Below are positions 1 to 13,900 of a DNA stretch of 64,000 bases, in pieces (the first letter of the stretch is position 1; each line of letters begins with the position of its first letter). A program made the translations under genes and the position numbers. This DNA is from Trachythela sp. YZ-2020. Its lineage: Eukaryota; Cnidaria; Anthozoa; Malacalcyonacea; Clavulariidae. The stretch lies in the NCBI GenBank assembly GCA_016169945.1, contig JADLSH010000358.1, positions 3,381,001 to 3,445,000 on the forward strand, given 5' to 3'. The notes beneath the pieces are model-generated. The model was not told the origin of the DNA. It was given only the letters and a program-made list of their open reading frames with translations, and did no database searches.

Positions 1-1400
1 ATATTTTCCAATTCTGCATATGCTCATTCTGACATCATGTGGATGAGACCTAAAGCCTTTTTCTTTCTATAAGTCAGGAATTATAGTTATAGTGTCAGTG
101 ACACTGACTAATGTACGTATATAATATAATTGTTTTGCATGTGATCACGGTCGCGTCTTTAAACATCTTAAATTGCGTGAAGGCAACGCGATGAAAATTT
201 GCTGTAAAATGTAGTGAAGATATCGGTTGTAAAATTGTTTCAAAATATATTGTCACTTTAAAACCTATAACTACATTATATAACATTTACTTATCTTTAA
301 ACAAAAATGCTAGCGAGCTGAAACTATCATTACTCTTGCTTGGTAAGTTGATCAATATATTTGTTTCGTTTTGTGTGAAACAAGAAATTTACCTATGTGG
401 TAAAGCATGCATTCTGTATAAACCTGAATCATCAATACAGATCTGTGACATTCATTTGCAACTGTGACAAATATATATAAACAATGTTATTTGCTTCCGT
501 TAATGGTAATGAAAACTAGCTCGCCAAATAGATAAACATGATGTTTGCACAAACACAAAGCAATTAGATATAGAATCACAGATCACAAAATTTAAAGGCA
601 CGACTTATCCGCTTTGTTTAGGTTGGCGAAGATAAACTGTGCCCTAAGAAGACAGACACGTTCTATGAAGAAAGACATTCTTGCAGTTTAAATTGCAAAA
701 ACGTCTCCTCCACCTTCGGGAACGATACAGATAATGAGCGGAGAATTTAAAAAGTTGTGGTTAAGTCCTTTATGCCTGTGGGCGTGTTTTGTTTACAAAT
801 TAAAGATAGTTTGATAATATGTTCAGTTAAAATTTAAATTTATTGAGCCCACAATGGAATCTTAAACTTCTTACTACTGTACGTATAAGAAACCTCACGG
901 GAAAGGGGGCTAAATCAGAAGAAAACGGTTTTCGAAGGTATTGCTTGACTTCAAGCGAACTAGTATTTGATGTACAATCCACTTATATATCCCCATGGTT
1001 GGCGTATTTAATGTATGTTTATTGGTGTCGTCTCCGTCAATTATTAATGAGTCAATATTATTTGGCTGTGCATGCATTTGCGACCTCCCAGTATCTTTGC
1101 CTATTTGCGTATTTTGCACAAACGATTTACAAAATTCTACCCAATATTTTTATAGATTATTTATATTCAAATACAAAGTATGTTTTCTCGTGAATTTCTG
1201 ATCCAAATTCAACCACTACCTTACTACGTGTTCAACTAATTGCAATTTTAACTGATCAATATAATTGTTTAGTTATCTTGCATATACACAGACAAACAGA
1301 CAGATATGAAAACATACAGTACCTCTTGGCCGAGGTAATTACCAAAAAGAACAAATACGATATACGTTAGTAAAAACATTGACCTCCCATTTTTGTGCAG
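1..1400. other. 5' flank of recognised RTK exons
   Basis: Apart from the weak exon candidate at 622, I see no convincing gene, repeat structure or RNA here. The first RTK exon (1401) enters in phase 1, so at least one earlier exon with the start codon and signal peptide must exist. It could lie here undetected or before the window. Confidence 0.5.
622..751 (+). other. possible cysteine-containing exon (weak)
   Basis: An open stretch follows a pyrimidine-rich acceptor ending at 621. It encodes a short hydrophilic peptide with three cysteines (LCPKK, HSCSLNC) and ends in TAA. No good GT donor precedes the stop in a phase matching the next RTK exon (phase 1 at 1401). It could be the last exon of an upstream gene, an ectodomain exon, or chance. 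It is listed because its composition looks exonic. Confidence 0.2.
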
Positions 1401-4400
1401 TTTTGTCAAGAAGTCAGAATTTTGTTCCTGTCGCTACTTCACCATTGCTGTATAATTCTGGGTATAATTCTATCACCTTAAAATGGAACACATCGCTGGA
1501 CGTGATTAAAAGCGTCGCGTTTTACATATTGCAAATTCAACCCAACTTTCAATCACTGCAAAAGCCTTTGGAGTTACCACCTTCAATTCCAAGATATGTT
1601 ATGGTACGTAAAATAGCGAACATCGTTTAACGTAATAACAGGATGGACAGTTCATAAGAACAAATGGCAACGGACTATATCTCTCTATACTAGAGCATAA
1701 TAACTTACTCAATTGCCGGTATAAATGAGGCCAAAGATGATTTGATATTTGCCATAATTTCCATTCCTTCGCGTGAGATCCGGTTTTGGTTTCCTTGCAC
1801 TAACTGAGATTCTCGATCGCTAGGGCGCCACAACTACAGTAATATATTGAGTTCAATGATCATCTAGTCGTAACGTCACGTAGTTATGATTAAGGTTATT
1901 ACTCAGTCTATCAGGATCGCGTATCTTTATGTAACTGAAGTCAATAACTGATGACACTGAATTTTGCTACGTCGGTTTTATAATATTATTTGCTGAAAGA
2001 TGGGACTTTTTTAAATTTGGATACCCCTTTTATCTCATTTTCGTCATGTGTGACTTGAACCAAATTTTTCATGCATCTGGTTTAGGTAAAAGAAACAAGT
2101 TACCCAAACCCTCAAATATTTACTGTTGAGAATCTCGTTAATGGGTTCGTGTACAAATTTCGGGTTGCTGCAGTTAGTTTGAATGGAACAAGCAATGAAT
2201 ATAGCGATTGGAGTCCATGGTATTCGACAAGCAGTAAGTGAATTATAAACTGATAACTTAACGCGTAAACACATATTAATTTATTTCACCTGGACTATCA
2301 GTTCATATATATACTAGCTTCCACGGTAGTGGCGACAAATCACAACGAAATCTCTGGCAGATCATATTATTTTGTTAGTTCAGGGCATAAGAAATAATCC
2401 TGGATTACTGCATGATGAGCATTGAACCCAGATGCTATGAAATTATGGAGCCATTAGGCATCATTATTTGTCTGAGTTATACAACCATCATCTTCAAATA
2501 TCCCAAGGTAAATCAGTTCACAAGCCTAGGAATATTGAGGTTATTAGTTCCATTCAAAATACAATGCTTCGGTTGTTTATTGGAACAAGTATTGGACATC
2601 ACATTGAGATTGGCGAGACGATTTAGAGAGGATTTAGAGTAACAAAATTACGAAATAAACTCAGCTACTACAAAGGGAACCAAAAATTGGTCCCCTTCAG
2701 AATCCTGTAAATTATTTCTGTCACATGCAATCATCTCGAGATTTTGCCAAAGTTTGGATTATACTGAAAAACACATCTTGTTTTTAGCTTATACTTCAGT
2801 TATTGCATCATCCGTATGCGCTTTCTGATAAATTGTTAGTCTGCTGAGAACCACATTTGCTTTACCGAGAAAGTTAAATGCTACATGTATATCATTTAAT
2901 AGGCGCATGTAACAGAACAACTGGACTTATAGAATTTGATGGTTTCTTTGGACCGACGCGCAATTCAGTGCTCTTTCCATGTTCCGTAAGTAGATTCACT
3001 CTAAATGTCTCTATAAAAGCTGTTGGAAAGAAACCGGTGGTGCTGGATGCAAATCTGAATTGGAACAATCCTCCAGGTAAGCATGCATCGTCAATAATTT
3101 TGGATTAAGTTTAGGTAATAGCAAGGTTTTGAATGCAATGACTTGATGCAAGAGTCCGAAGGACAAGTGCTATTTGCGGTCTTTGAAAAACTTAAAATAC
3201 TTTAAAATGTGTATTCTTGTGAAAAATACTAACAGTATTGAAATGGTCACCAATACTTGCTGTTCTGTGATGAAAATACTTGCCAAAAATCAACATCTTC
3301 AAAATTCAACGAAATATAGATGAATAGCAAACTTGGCAATCGAAAAATATTTAGCTACAAATAAATAGAGGATATTACACGGTGGCGAGAAGACATGAAT
3401 ATTATTTTCGAGTGGTAAAAACAATATTTTACGAACGAGCGCAAAAAAGAGCAGTCTTTATTTGACAACCGCGCGAGGAAACGGTCGCGCGAGGAAACGC
3501 ACGCATTACATATTTTTTTTCATATTTCACTAGTGAAATATGGAAAATATGAGTGTTTTAGTTTCCGGTAAAACACCCATATCCATATAATAATAAAGAA
3601 TACGTAGGTAACGGAATACAATAATAAAAGCATAAATCCGCGACGTTCTAGAGAATACATGCAAGCCACCTTGATTGCTAACGAGAACGACGCCCTAGAC
3701 TAAACCGGAGGAAAAAATGTCTCTTGCCACGTCCACGTCGACGTCGCGTTGTGCATGTTTGCTGAACTCTAGACTAAGCCAAGAGCCAATTATCGTTATA
3801 AAATCCCTATTTTCGATTATTTTTTCTTTAATATTCCCTATGCACGTTACGTCAACAACTTCACTCGAAAGCGTTATTTGCTATTTATATTTATCATCAA
3901 CTTTTCTAATTTCGAATGCCACTGATAACAATGTTTGAATTAATGTCACCAATGAATATATTTAGTCGCCTATTGAACAGTTTCATTTGGTTTGCCCTGA
4001 GTACAGACTAGCATTTTCCGTCATCGTATTAGGAAAATGAGACGAAAATTCCTTCCATAAATGAATATTAAATGATATTGTCTAATTCCCGACCTGTTCA
4101 GACTATACTATTTTCAATGATGCTCTTTTTCGACACCAAAACTGCAGCACTATAGATTTTACCGGTATTGCCGTTATTTTAATAACAATTTCAGTACTTA
4201 ATATTCAGCTTCGTTACGTACTACGTATTAAACGTATTATTGTACTTTGCCCTTGGAACAGGAATAAGCATGTAATAAATTTATTTTTAAGGTCTTTATC
4301 AACTTAATAATGGGCTCGTAAGAGTAACTGTGAAACGTCTTAAACATAAAGATGAAAAAATTGATGCAATGTGTGCGTACTATCACGACACTGACTTTGA

Positions 4401-4890
4401 AGTAGTATTTCCTACCAACATGGTTAGTATTCTGTAGTGTGCAGGTCCTGTGCAGGTCATTATGTGCGAAATGTGGTAGTATTTAGCAACATGAAGAAAA
4501 ATGTTATAACTGGACTATGCAGAATCTACAACTGAGTGCTTGTTACAACTGGACTATGCAAAGTCACAGCTGACTGCTTGTTTTAACTGGACTATGCAAA
4601 TATGTAAATGAATAAATTGCGACGTAATATAATGGACGTCATTTTTAGCATGCTTAATCTGAATTACCTGTTTGGGCGAATAAAACTTCTATTTTCTTAC
4701 AACGAGAGCAATTAAAATGGTTCATAGAATGACCCGAACTTGGCCGGCTTACTAAAAACGATATATTGAAAAACATGCAGAGAACGATTTTGTATATAAA
4801 ATGCTCACAATTCATTCTTCGCCATCGCATTCTATTAAATATTATTTTTCTTCAATTTATTCTTGATGATGTTATCGTTGCTGGATCGCT

Positions 4891-4921
<31 letters not shown>

Positions 4922-7900
4922 ACGCGTGGTACCAGTGTAGGTAGAGTCTAACCGGAAGATTCGGCGGTTGAGTAGGACAAAACTACCTGAAAAATACAAT
5001 AAGAACTTCGACGTTTCGAGCGAAGGCCTTTCGTCTGGAAGTTAGGGAATTACTAACTTCCAGAGGAAGGGCCTTCGCTCGAAACGTCGAAGTTCTTATT
5101 GTATTATTCAGGGAGATTGCCTACAGACAATCTTCCCTTTTTGTCTACGTTTGTTAATGATTTTGAAATAAAATTGAAATAATACAATGAATATTAATTG
5201 GTTTGTCACTTACCAGATAAAAACTATACAACGTTTCATAAAAAACATTTATCAAAAGACGAAACAACTACGGTATTGATTATCGGTTTAAAGTGGTAAT
5301 TGAGCGTGCAAGATGCTTTTATTCGAAGTTTGTTCTTTTATTATATATGTTGTGTTTGCATGGTTGGTTGTGTATTAGTTTAAATATTTCCCCCTTACTG
5401 TATTTTTTAATATAAATATTTGCAGAATAGTACTTCATTGCATTTACCGAGTGATACACTGACTGATGGAAAAAGAAAATTGTCTATTCACTTTGGATGT
5501 AGCTATGTTGCAAAGGTAATGTTCTTAACTATACCTAATTCGACAATAAATTGGACTCTGAGTGTGCTTGGTTCCGGCGTTCGTACATTAATCTGTCTAT
5601 AACTTCAAACGATTTTGCTAAAAATACCTATACAGGTTTAAATCCCACTTTGGAAGCACGGGGTTGTTTCTAAGAATTAGCAATGAAACAAAACAGAACA
5701 GAACGGAACGGAACGGAGCGGGGAAGAAACGACTGGGAAGAGACGACTGGGAAGAGACGACTATAGGTTTGCCCTCTGTCTGATCACGGATATTTTTCGT
5801 TGGCCACAAAACAACAAATTGCCTCAGTTTTTCGTTGCGGATGTTTTTTTTGTTAGCCACAAAACAACTTTATATTTCAATGTTTGGCTTACTGCTTGTG
5901 GGACCAAATTTGTTTAAGGTGGCTCCCTAGGGTTTTATATCCGCGGGTTACGTTCTTCCTATATGTCGCGGGAACTATAGATATCGCGTGTAACTCGCGG
6001 ACTTCAAAATATAAACAAATATAGCGTTTTTTTCCCGAAAAACTCTTTTCAAACAAATGCGAAGCATAAAAAAGAAGCATAAAAATAATGCTAACATCTA
6101 CAACGATATCTGGAAGTGACATCGGGGAAAACAATAGTGTAAATTTGCTTTTGCAAGCGGCATTTTTGGCCGTTTTTGACCGCCGTACGCGAGGGCGTAT
6201 CGCGAACAGTGGGATATAAAGTTTCTGCACGTATTTGCAGTATTTCCAGCTCTATTGAGCAGTACTTCTGACAATAAAGATAATTCAAATAATGAAGAAA
6301 ACTCTTCCTCTATGCGTGAAACGGCTGGATCGAAACTCGTACAACAAACTGGCATAAAAAATACAGAAATTATTTCAACGGCCGCTTTGCGAAAACGTCG
6401 GACGCCGGTAAAATGATTGAACCGATGAAGAATGGGTTAGCTGCTAGAAAAAAGCTGTAACAAGTCATAAGCAGTAAATACCCAACATTTTCTTCGACCT
6501 TATATGCAATAATCCACACTTAGTTGCCCATAAACAGACACAGTATATCAAATACTATATACATTTTCTAAAACTTGGAATTTGAAAAACTATAAAACAT
6601 GCTTTAATGACTCGCGTGTTTTCATTGTTCTCCACGAAATGCATGCGGACACCTCGCAAGAAACGAGATTTCCGACTCTTGACATCAGAGCTCCAAAAAC
6701 CTCCAAATGTAGCTAAAATGTCTCTCGTTTCCTTCTGTGAATTTTTCTAAAACTTTGTACATTTAATAATATAGGCTTAATAGCTATAATGCCAATTTTT
6801 CTTAAAATTCTATAATTTCTGAATATAGATTTTTGTCTTTTTTGAATACAAAAAAAAACGTATCGATAGAATTTTTTAAAAATGAGGAAATAGAACCACT
6901 AAACCAATATTATTTCCTATGCAAAAAATTTTACCGAAGGATATTCTTAAAATGACAAGAAGAAGACAAAAGTAAGCTTTATTCTAAGCACGTTGTTGCC
7001 ATGGTAACGGACTTTCAACACAAAGGTAGTACACAAAAATCTTCAGGAGAGCATTTTCGATGTTTGCTTTGAATTTCGTCCTTGTATCATGCAAGATTAA
7101 CAAACAGGAGCCTCTTGAATACAATAGTGCACTATAATGCAAAAACCCTAGGGAGCCACCTTAAAGGAAATGGCAACAATTTGAATGAACGTTGAGAGTA
7201 GTTACTAAGACCTTTTACATATTATACGTAACTTTCTTAATTTTTGAGATATTTGTGACCAAAGACATCCTGTCATCCGCCATCTTCTTATATAATTAGA
7301 TCAAATAAAATGACGTCACAACATATATTTTGATGTTCCTGCTTTCAAGCTATGTTTTAGTAACATATAGTTCGTTGCTATGGCAACATACGCGTATGAA
7401 ATTCACTCTGAAATAGCCTATCGCCTTGTGTAGTTGGATAAAAAGCACGGTGACCCCCATTTCTTTTCGTGCAGTATTTTACTTGGAAGACATACTAACA
7501 ATAAGCAAAATATAGAAAAATTCTGTAATGCCATTTTTTGTATCTGCGAATGCAGATATATTGATATCGCCTTAATAGTTTGTAATATAGTGTTAGCTTG
7601 TATCCATTCAGCGACGAGCTTATATCAGCAATTCAGCGATCAGCTTGCAACCTCGTTTGACTCGTGTTATTTTGTTCGCCATTTTTGCTTCGAATGTATC
7701 TTAATTTTTACTTGAAAAGTTTATCATTTTTCTCGCTATTTTACTTGGAAAGTTATGCTGATTTTGTCGCCATCTAACCTGGAAACTTATCCTGATTCCG
7801 TAAGTAGTTTTAACATGAATTTTTACAATTTCACCTGTGTGAATTACAGCAGATTTTGTTAGTTGTATGGAGCCATATTTGGCGTTTTAGATAAATATAT

Positions 7901-10900
7901 ATTGACTATATATAATTATTGTTTTATATATTGTTGCATTTTCTACCACTGTAATTTTGCCTTAACTGCTTAAGTTCTAACATAAAGGTTTTTGTTTATA
8001 GATGAAAACAACAATCATGAATAAATGCACTGCGTATTAAATGGCTGGATAATTTTGTCACAACTAAACCTCATTTTCAGAACAATCTAAATTCACTGAG
8101 TCACTGGTATTCATGTATATTCAAGAGAAGAGTTAACAACAACTGCAACCATATGTCGTATGAGGGTATCTTTTGGCACACAATGTTCAATTATTCCGTC
8201 TATTGGATTTTCTCCCACGACACAATATTATTGTATGGATCTAATATGCTGTGTTATATACTTTATGCATTCTATTCAAGGACTATATACATGGGTTATA
8301 CTCCTGATTTTCAATACATTCACCTGGAATAAACAGTACATTTGTGTTATGTCATACCAGACTATCACATGTTGACGTCATGTATCAATAATGTGATTAA
8401 AAAGGATTTTAAAACTGTGCGAGGGTGTATTAGCAACTCTGGTATCCTGACAACATCCATGCGTCTACAATTTTCTCATATACCTGATTGTATATTATGG
8501 ACTATTGAGAAGATTGTGAACCTAACATGTTTCCGCAATGGCACCCTAAAGTTAAATAAAATCTTTGTTATATTATGGAAATAGTCTCTGCAAGTAGACT
8601 TTATATATGTTGTTTGTACAAAATATGTATAACTTATACAATTTAGGGCCAAATAGAATTGCATAATATCACTCCTTCATTCATGGCAACAGTGGGATGA
8701 CTATGAGGAAATACATGCACGCTTAGCGTACCTATTTTTTTATAAAGGCAAAAATGTCTTTTTCCTCGATAAAATTTTTTTGCCATTCCAGAATTTTCTT
8801 ATTTTTTCTATAATGAAAGATTTTTGCCGTGCAATACAGCATGTAAAATTTGAACATAGGTCGCCGGACAAAATAATGAGATATAGCGCATTGTTTTTTT
8901 TCAAAAATGGTATTTTTTAATGACGTCAGCAATTGACATGAAAACGCTATAGAACACGCGCAATGGCGCGAGCAGCTGCTCACGTCAGGTCAGTTTGGAG
9001 GTTCTTTCATTAATATTCCCGCGCACACAAATTGTCCCGTGGGTTTATTCATAATTACAGCAAAAAGTTCTATTTCGCAATTTTTGCATAAGGGATTTCG
9101 TGATTACTATATTGAGCCACCTTAAGAACCGGTTTATTACATTCAATATTTCAGGGCCCGCACTAGATCATTCTATCTATTACATAGCCCCAGCAACTTA
9201 ACGCTTCATAGAGCTTCTTGTTTGAATTTGTTCGACTATGCTTGGTGTCTGACGCTTATCTTTGCGCTTAATAGATGTCTTCTTCGAATGCCTGACTTGA
9301 TATAAATACGTTTTTCCAGATCTGCTTCAGAAGAAAAAGTACCGATCGAACTTGTGTTATTATTTTTTCTTCACTAGTTTGAAATAGATGGCGCTGTTGG
9401 TCAGAATAGTTTTGAAACAACAACAACGTTTAAAATTCCAGGTATGTGTTCACTTCTGTATTATACCTGACCCATTTCAATTGGCCAAATTCATGTGTGG
9501 TATGCTTACTTCGTTGACAAACTGCACCCAAATTTTGCTTTCTTTTGTACAGTACTACCTCATTGTCCTCATTCTCTCTTATTTCTTGAATGCTGTCTAA
9601 TTCTAATTTTCTCTATGATATAGAGTGTTTGCAAGGTGTTACATCTTGTCCAGGTAAGTGAAAAGGCATACTCCACATAAATAATATATTGTTATTTTCG
9701 ATTTTATGCGCTATGAATTTTTTATGCACCATATGCTTTTAGATACAGTAAATCGTTAGAGAGAAATTAGTCCAAACATATTCTTCTTTTTCTCCTGCCC
9801 ATAAGTGCGTGCTCTCCATAATTTCCTCAGCTTGGCAAAACTAAGTTCATAGAAGAAACTGAGGAAGCTACACGAATGATCTGAAATGTATTCAGATATT
9901 CCTGAATTTCACAGGTTTAGCCACAATCGTCAGGGCGAGCCCGCCATTAACTTCTGCATGAGATCATCAGTGGATTCGATACTCAATTCTTACTCTACTC
10001 TTGTGAAACTATGGAGAATCGGTCAGCGCAAGGTCAACTCGTTTGTTTTTCTGGGTAATATATCGGTTTCTTGCACAGGAAAGGTTGATAAGACAGGTTG
10101 GAATAAATAGATTTTGAACTAACTAATGTCACCATTTTTGGATAGATACAGTGCTATGGTCTTAACTAACGTAGAATAGTATTTGATGTAATTGAGCACT
10201 GAGAAGTCTATGTGGCAGTCAGTTGAATAATGTCTTTATCTTCCTCCATGAATAAACAAAGAGGCAAGCTGCTTAATAGATAGTCTAGTGTTTGTATAAT
10301 TGGATTTTGTAAGAGCTATACAATTGGCATGCATGTACGGAAAGTGCAACAAACTCTTTAAAACTTTTAGTACCGAAGACAAGTGACAATTCCGATGGTA
10401 GTGGGTCAACTGATGCGATTGTCGAAAAAATATTCTCCAATGGCAATGGAAACTCGTCTTACGCAGCAAATATTTCTTGGAACGCTGAAGAATGGTTTAA
10501 ATCTCACGAAATAGAATTTTTCCATGTTACAATTGAAGATCTAGAAAGGCCAAAAGGTGGATTCTACCACAAAATGGATGTTCCGGCAAAAGATGGAGTG
10601 AGTATTTAAATTTTATATAATTAACAACTGACATTTTGTAAATGTTAAAGCGAGTAGTGTTTCTATTACTCGAAATAAACACTGAAATTTCCGCTAGGGC
10701 GATAGTCTCAAACTACTGAACCAAAACCAGTGTTTCAGTGTTATATATTAAAGTTTGGTTGAAAAGCAAAATATGTAAACCTGCCAAACTAAGAAGTTCT
10801 CTCGCTAAACATAGAATTAATGAGAATTTGTCATTTGTAAAGCCACATGGTATGGCTTTTTCGTAGGCCGAGACGGTGAAATGCCTCCATGCATGGCGGT

Positions 10901-13900
10901 GGGTTTGTTCATTGTCTCTATGAACTATGGTTTGTTGCCAGGAGAACTAAAATGTTTTCGCGTAATGGGATATACATTATAATCATGCTGGTTTCCAGAG
11001 GTCGTTTTAAATTAAATACTGATGTTCGCCGCTAAATTAAAGTTTTCGTACAAGAAATAGAAAACATTTTTCATTGTTACCTTAATACGTACTATACATG
11101 GATACACTCGTGGAATTTGCAAGAAGTAGAAATGGCGTAGATTAAAATTCTTCAGTGGCGAAGGAACCGGGGGCACAGGGGGTACGTGCCCACCCCCCAG
11201 TTTTCTTCATCAAAGTGCCATGTTCTCCACCTAAACAATGGAAAAAGTGTCCTTTTCTAATAGAAGAGGTGCCCTTAAGACGAAGTGCCCCTCCAACTTG
11301 AAGTTGCTTCCTATATGCCTATGGTTAGCTTACTATTGTTCTCTGTGTCAATTAATTTCACTATCAATTCCAATGTTCTAAATTTCTTCGCATTTGTATA
11401 TAGGTTATTTCTTACCATACTGTGTCTTATAACATGTCGGAAGGAAAAAGTTACCGAGCTGTGGTTAGTAAAGCCGTCTTATTCATTTAATATAGAAGCG
11501 CCTGTGTGCTGCTTAGATCTATTAATTGGCCTGGGATTTCACGTAAATTTACAGCGTTTCTACTTGTAGCGTACTGCTTAAATAGATAGACCCAAAACGC
11601 CCCCTCAAAGGTACATCAAATGGATAAGCGCCCCGCGGCCTTAATGGAGGACAGTATGTAATAATATTCTATTTCACCAACTATACTCTACAGGTTCTGG
11701 CCTATCACGGAGTAAACTGTCTTCATGATATTGTGGAAATAAGAACATTCCAAAGTAAGTGTGCTTAGCCAGTTGTTCCTCCAGTAAACTATTTTCTTCA
11801 TTTCATCTGTTGAAACAAAAAACGGCTGTATATATAGACGTTTCTCTGTAACTTTTTATGCCAAGTAATATCACAGCAGAATAACGATTACTTATTTGCA
11901 TAAAGAATGAAGTGGCATGTAAAAAATGCCATGAGCCAAGACCGAATTGATAAAGTTATTCAATCGTCCATTTGAAATGATACATTCCATTTCGATAAAT
12001 AGACATTCTAAGATCATTTTTTCTGTATTTTCTTCAAATTGTTTTTATAACATTTTAGTCCAGAAACCTTGTCGTCAAGGCTGTACAGAAAATTCAACTT
12101 GCTTGCCAAAGGATGTATTTGATGGAACTGCTATGTGTAAATGCAAAGTTGGATACACTGGCAATGGAACATTATGCACAGGTATAGATCATAGATTAAG
12201 TATTAAATCCTGCATGGATTTCATTCATTTGTGACCGCCGCAACCATTCTGTGTTATGATAAGGAAGAGAATGTAATAAATTATTTGTACATGCATGTCT
12301 GAAAAAAGATTTTAACTTACACTGAAGTCAAGATAACTCAATATCCAGGCTGGAATCGTAAACGTATAAAAACTAATACCCAGCATATAAAACACATGCA
12401 TAAAAAGCTATATATATACGTATATAACATCTATTTCAATGCGATACTGAACGAGTTATTTTGTATTGCCATATGAAACCTTGCCCGCTTGGCTTCAAGT
12501 TTGACTTCAACCAATCATAAAACCAGCCTCGTACCCAGGCGCTTTAACGTGCTAAGCGGTTGCGTGACGCGCGCGTGGAAACTATAGTAACAGGTGGGCA
12601 TTTTGTCTGAGCATGCGCAAGAAATTCAATATGGCGATGCATCGAAGGAGTGTTTCGTAGATTTCTCCGCTTTTCAAGTTCATAAAACAGCATTGCAATC
12701 AAAGGAAACTTTGCAAAAATTAATGGAAAACATTTAGCAATGCTTCCCAAAGGTTTTAAAATGTTAAAGAAGTCATTTTGCTCCGTTTTTTCTCTTTTTA
12801 TGCTTTGAAAACCACAGGAGGCCCAGGCTCTATTTGCCCGCGCCCGCCTGCGACTTCCTTATTACGAGGGAAGGAAGGAAACATTGAGACCAAAATAGCC
12901 CAGACTTGGCATATGTTACACGAAACTATCCTCGATTTTTCGCCTTTAATGCATTTATTTCGAGATTAATCGATATCCCCTGCAAGAATGATACCGTACA
13001 ACTCTCAAAACAACGATGCTTTAATCAAAGGGCTTAAATTCGCTCTAAAATCCGTGAGGGAATGACAAAATTTGGCAAAAATATATCCGCGTGCCCGGTT
13101 TGCTGTTAGAAACCGGAAGTCGTTGAACAACTCAAAATACATTCAAACCTGATTGGACAACGAATATCAACAAAAATTTCAAATATTTCTCCACTGGGAG
13201 GGGGACAGTAAGAATTCGAATCAAAACAAACGTTGTCGGGGGAAAACCATGATGATCAGTGGGGAAAACCAGTGCAAATTTATTTTAGTCAGTAAATATG
13301 GCTAGTTTACCCTATTTGGTAGGATGTTTCAGCGTAAAATTATGGTCACTGAACAGTTTTTCATTGTGGTTTCATATAAACGTTAAAAGGACATTGAAAG
13401 AATGGCCTTGTTCATATGAACATCGAATCGAACAGTGAAACTGCTCAGCCTTAGTCACTTATCAATTATTTAATAGTCATATGTTTTTGTGTTGCTGATA
13501 TATACGATTGTTTACCGATTATACGTTTGTCTTCTTGCACAGTATCATGTGTATTAGTACCTTTGACATATATTATTAAGCAAGATGCGGTTTGACAACA
13601 ATTCTTTTGTTATTTTTGTATGGTAAAATATGTTAGTGGATAAATATTCAGTGGGCAAAACAGATTTTGAAATACAGTAAATATACTTTTACCGTAATAA
13701 TTTTCTTGATATATAAAACAATGGCTATAATTGTGACATAATTTATTGAATATTATTCTTCGAACGGTAAACAAGACATTGTATTAAAGACATTAAATGC
13801 AATAATAGCAATAATAGCCACCGCCCTCACGTTTATTAACTATAAATACAGTAGATCTATTTTTAAATAAAGTTAATATGACAATACTATAGCAAAGCAT

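Larger units (their letters stand above)
1401..11754 (+). other. RTK ectodomain: fibronectin-III-like exons
   Basis: Nine exons encode beta-rich, Trp/Tyr-containing segments typical of FN3 folds: SITLKWNTS in the first exon, then FVYKFRVAAV and SDWSPWY in the second. A second module spans 2903-9441 (DANLNWNNPP, then TTTTFKIPG). A third spans 10371-11754 (ANISWNAEEW, then IVEIRTFQ). A 30-nt micro-exon (9624-9653) joins modules two and three. Exon phases are 1-0, 0-1, 1-1, 1-0, 0-0, 0-1, 1-1, 1-0, 0-1. Ligand is unknown. Module count is inferred from strand motifs, not from a profile search. Confidence 0.65.
11951..12812 (+). repeat. direct duplication flanking P-type element, left copy
   Basis: This 862-bp block matches 23487-24298 (812 bp) nearly perfectly apart from two small deletions in the right copy: about 20 bp at the Mutator-like TIR, and a larger one near 24230. 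It includes part of an RTK intron, the EGF exon and the 5' end of a non-autonomous element. A 34-bp unmatched filler (12813-12846) separates it from the transposon. The right copy begins exactly at the transposon's right end. Confidence 0.9.

Noticed and set aside
843..1193. 116-codon open frame
   Set aside because: Hydrophobic, low-information composition, no motif and no splice support.
8081..8165. Possible RTK exon after acceptor tcattttcag
   Set aside because: It would leave in phase 1, while the next good exon (9378) must be read in phase 0 and shows a stop in the other frame. Joining 5515 directly to 9378 is phase-consistent.
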